A stretch of DNA of 64,000 nt from Streptomyces sp. R21 (GTDB lineage: Bacteria > Actinomycetota > Actinomycetes > Streptomycetales > Streptomycetaceae), in assembly GCF_041051975.1 (NCBI RefSeq), contig NZ_CP163435.1, forward strand, positions 6,117,001-6,181,000. Direction: 5' to 3'. This document shows, one piece after another, positions 63,822 to 64,000 of this stretch. The position numbers and the translations under genes were made by a program. Every line of letters starts with the position of its first letter. Position 1 is the stretch's first letter. Under the pieces are notes generated by a model. The model was not told where the DNA came from. It ran no database searches and saw nothing but the letters and a program-made list of their open reading frames with translations.

Positions 63822-64000
63822 CCCGCCGGGCGTCCGCGGGCACAGCCCCACTGAACAACCGCCCAAGTGGCACCCCCCACCCCACCCCGCGCATGCTGGA
63901 GATGTCGCGGCGTGCCGCGTCGCCGTCGGCGAGGGCCAGGAGGCCGTCGCGAGGGTGAGGTGCGTGAGCGCCGTGCTGCGAGGCGTATGAGGCATGAGTC
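63822..64000. other. Right-hand end of window, unassigned
   Basis: After the MFS stop the last 179 bases show no start site, RNA gene or hairpin that I can support. Several minus-strand frames are open and could be the end of a neighbouring gene outside the window. Confidence 0.4.

Noticed and set aside
63429..63995. Minus-strand frame across the end of the last MFS gene
   Set aside because: It is antisense to a clear transporter and contains no recognisable domain.
1..64000. CRISPR arrays, insertion sequences, prophage genes, rRNA
   Set aside because: Looked for regularly spaced repeats, transposase or integrase motifs and rRNA sequence; none was seen. The tandem repeats found lack unique spacers.

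Overview
The window is high-GC, densely coded actinobacterial chromosome. Strong third-position G/C bias, GTG/TTG starts, frequent 4-nt ATGA/GTGA gene overlaps, a tmRNA with an ANTKRDS-type tag, a LAETG-type sortase signal and rare TTA codons all point to Streptomyces. Gene order (pkaA-pkaB-prfB-ftsEX-protease-smpB-ssrA ... matAB ... narK-nnaR ... sigU-rsuA-helD-malic enzyme-hup-murA ... hexosaminidase operon) matches, from memory, the conserved core around SCO2975-SCO2940 of S. coelicolor. Most of the window is therefore core chromosome, with a few accessory insertions.

Layout. 1-6 kb: a divergent FHA protein (cut by the window edge), two Ser/Thr kinases and release factor 2, with a large inverted repeat between pkaB and prfB. 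6-12 kb: a LAETG surface protein, a tiny zinc-ribbon membrane protein, ftsEX, a PDZ/S41 protease carrying a TTA codon, smpB and the tmRNA gene. 12-14.5 kb: a secreted esterase and a D,D-carboxypeptidase. 14.5-24 kb (minus strand): a sugar operon of binding protein, two permeases, GH31 alpha-xylosidase, LacI regulator (with a TTA codon) and secreted multidomain GH3. Two near-identical LacI-type palindromes lie upstream, so the operon probably imports and degrades xyloglucan/xylose-capped oligosaccharides under its own repressor. 24-26.6 kb: divergent MFS exporter and LysR.

26.7-31.5 kb: the matA-matB locus (surface glycan synthesis, hyphal aggregation) with an overlapping acyltransferase. 31.5-37.8 kb: two proline/PYG-rich membrane proteins, the narK-nnaR nitrate module, a DUF1772 protein and a CGNR zinc-finger protein flanked by GATCA clusters. 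38-44.5 kb: ECF sigma/anti-sigma pair, HelD-type RNA polymerase motor, a probable stand-alone small RNA, NAD-type malic enzyme and HU. 44.6-47.2 kb: murA, AlgH/YqgE protein and DUF3039 protein.

47.4-52.2 kb: a second sugar ABC operon with a cytoplasmic GH20 hexosaminidase and a DasR-like site, suited to chito-oligosaccharide use. 52.5-57.3 kb: a tightly overlapped four-gene molybdo-flavo-iron-sulfur hydroxylase operon whose large subunit lacks the usual catalytic Glu and whose 2Fe-2S subunit has a very long N-terminal extension. 57.5-62 kb: an orphan two-domain SUKH-4-like protein, then an asparagine-synthetase/thiolase pair in which the thiolase has lost two of its catalytic residues; this is the best candidate for undescribed chemistry. 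62-64 kb: tRNA-Cys and an MFS transporter. No CRISPR array, insertion sequence or phage gene was seen.
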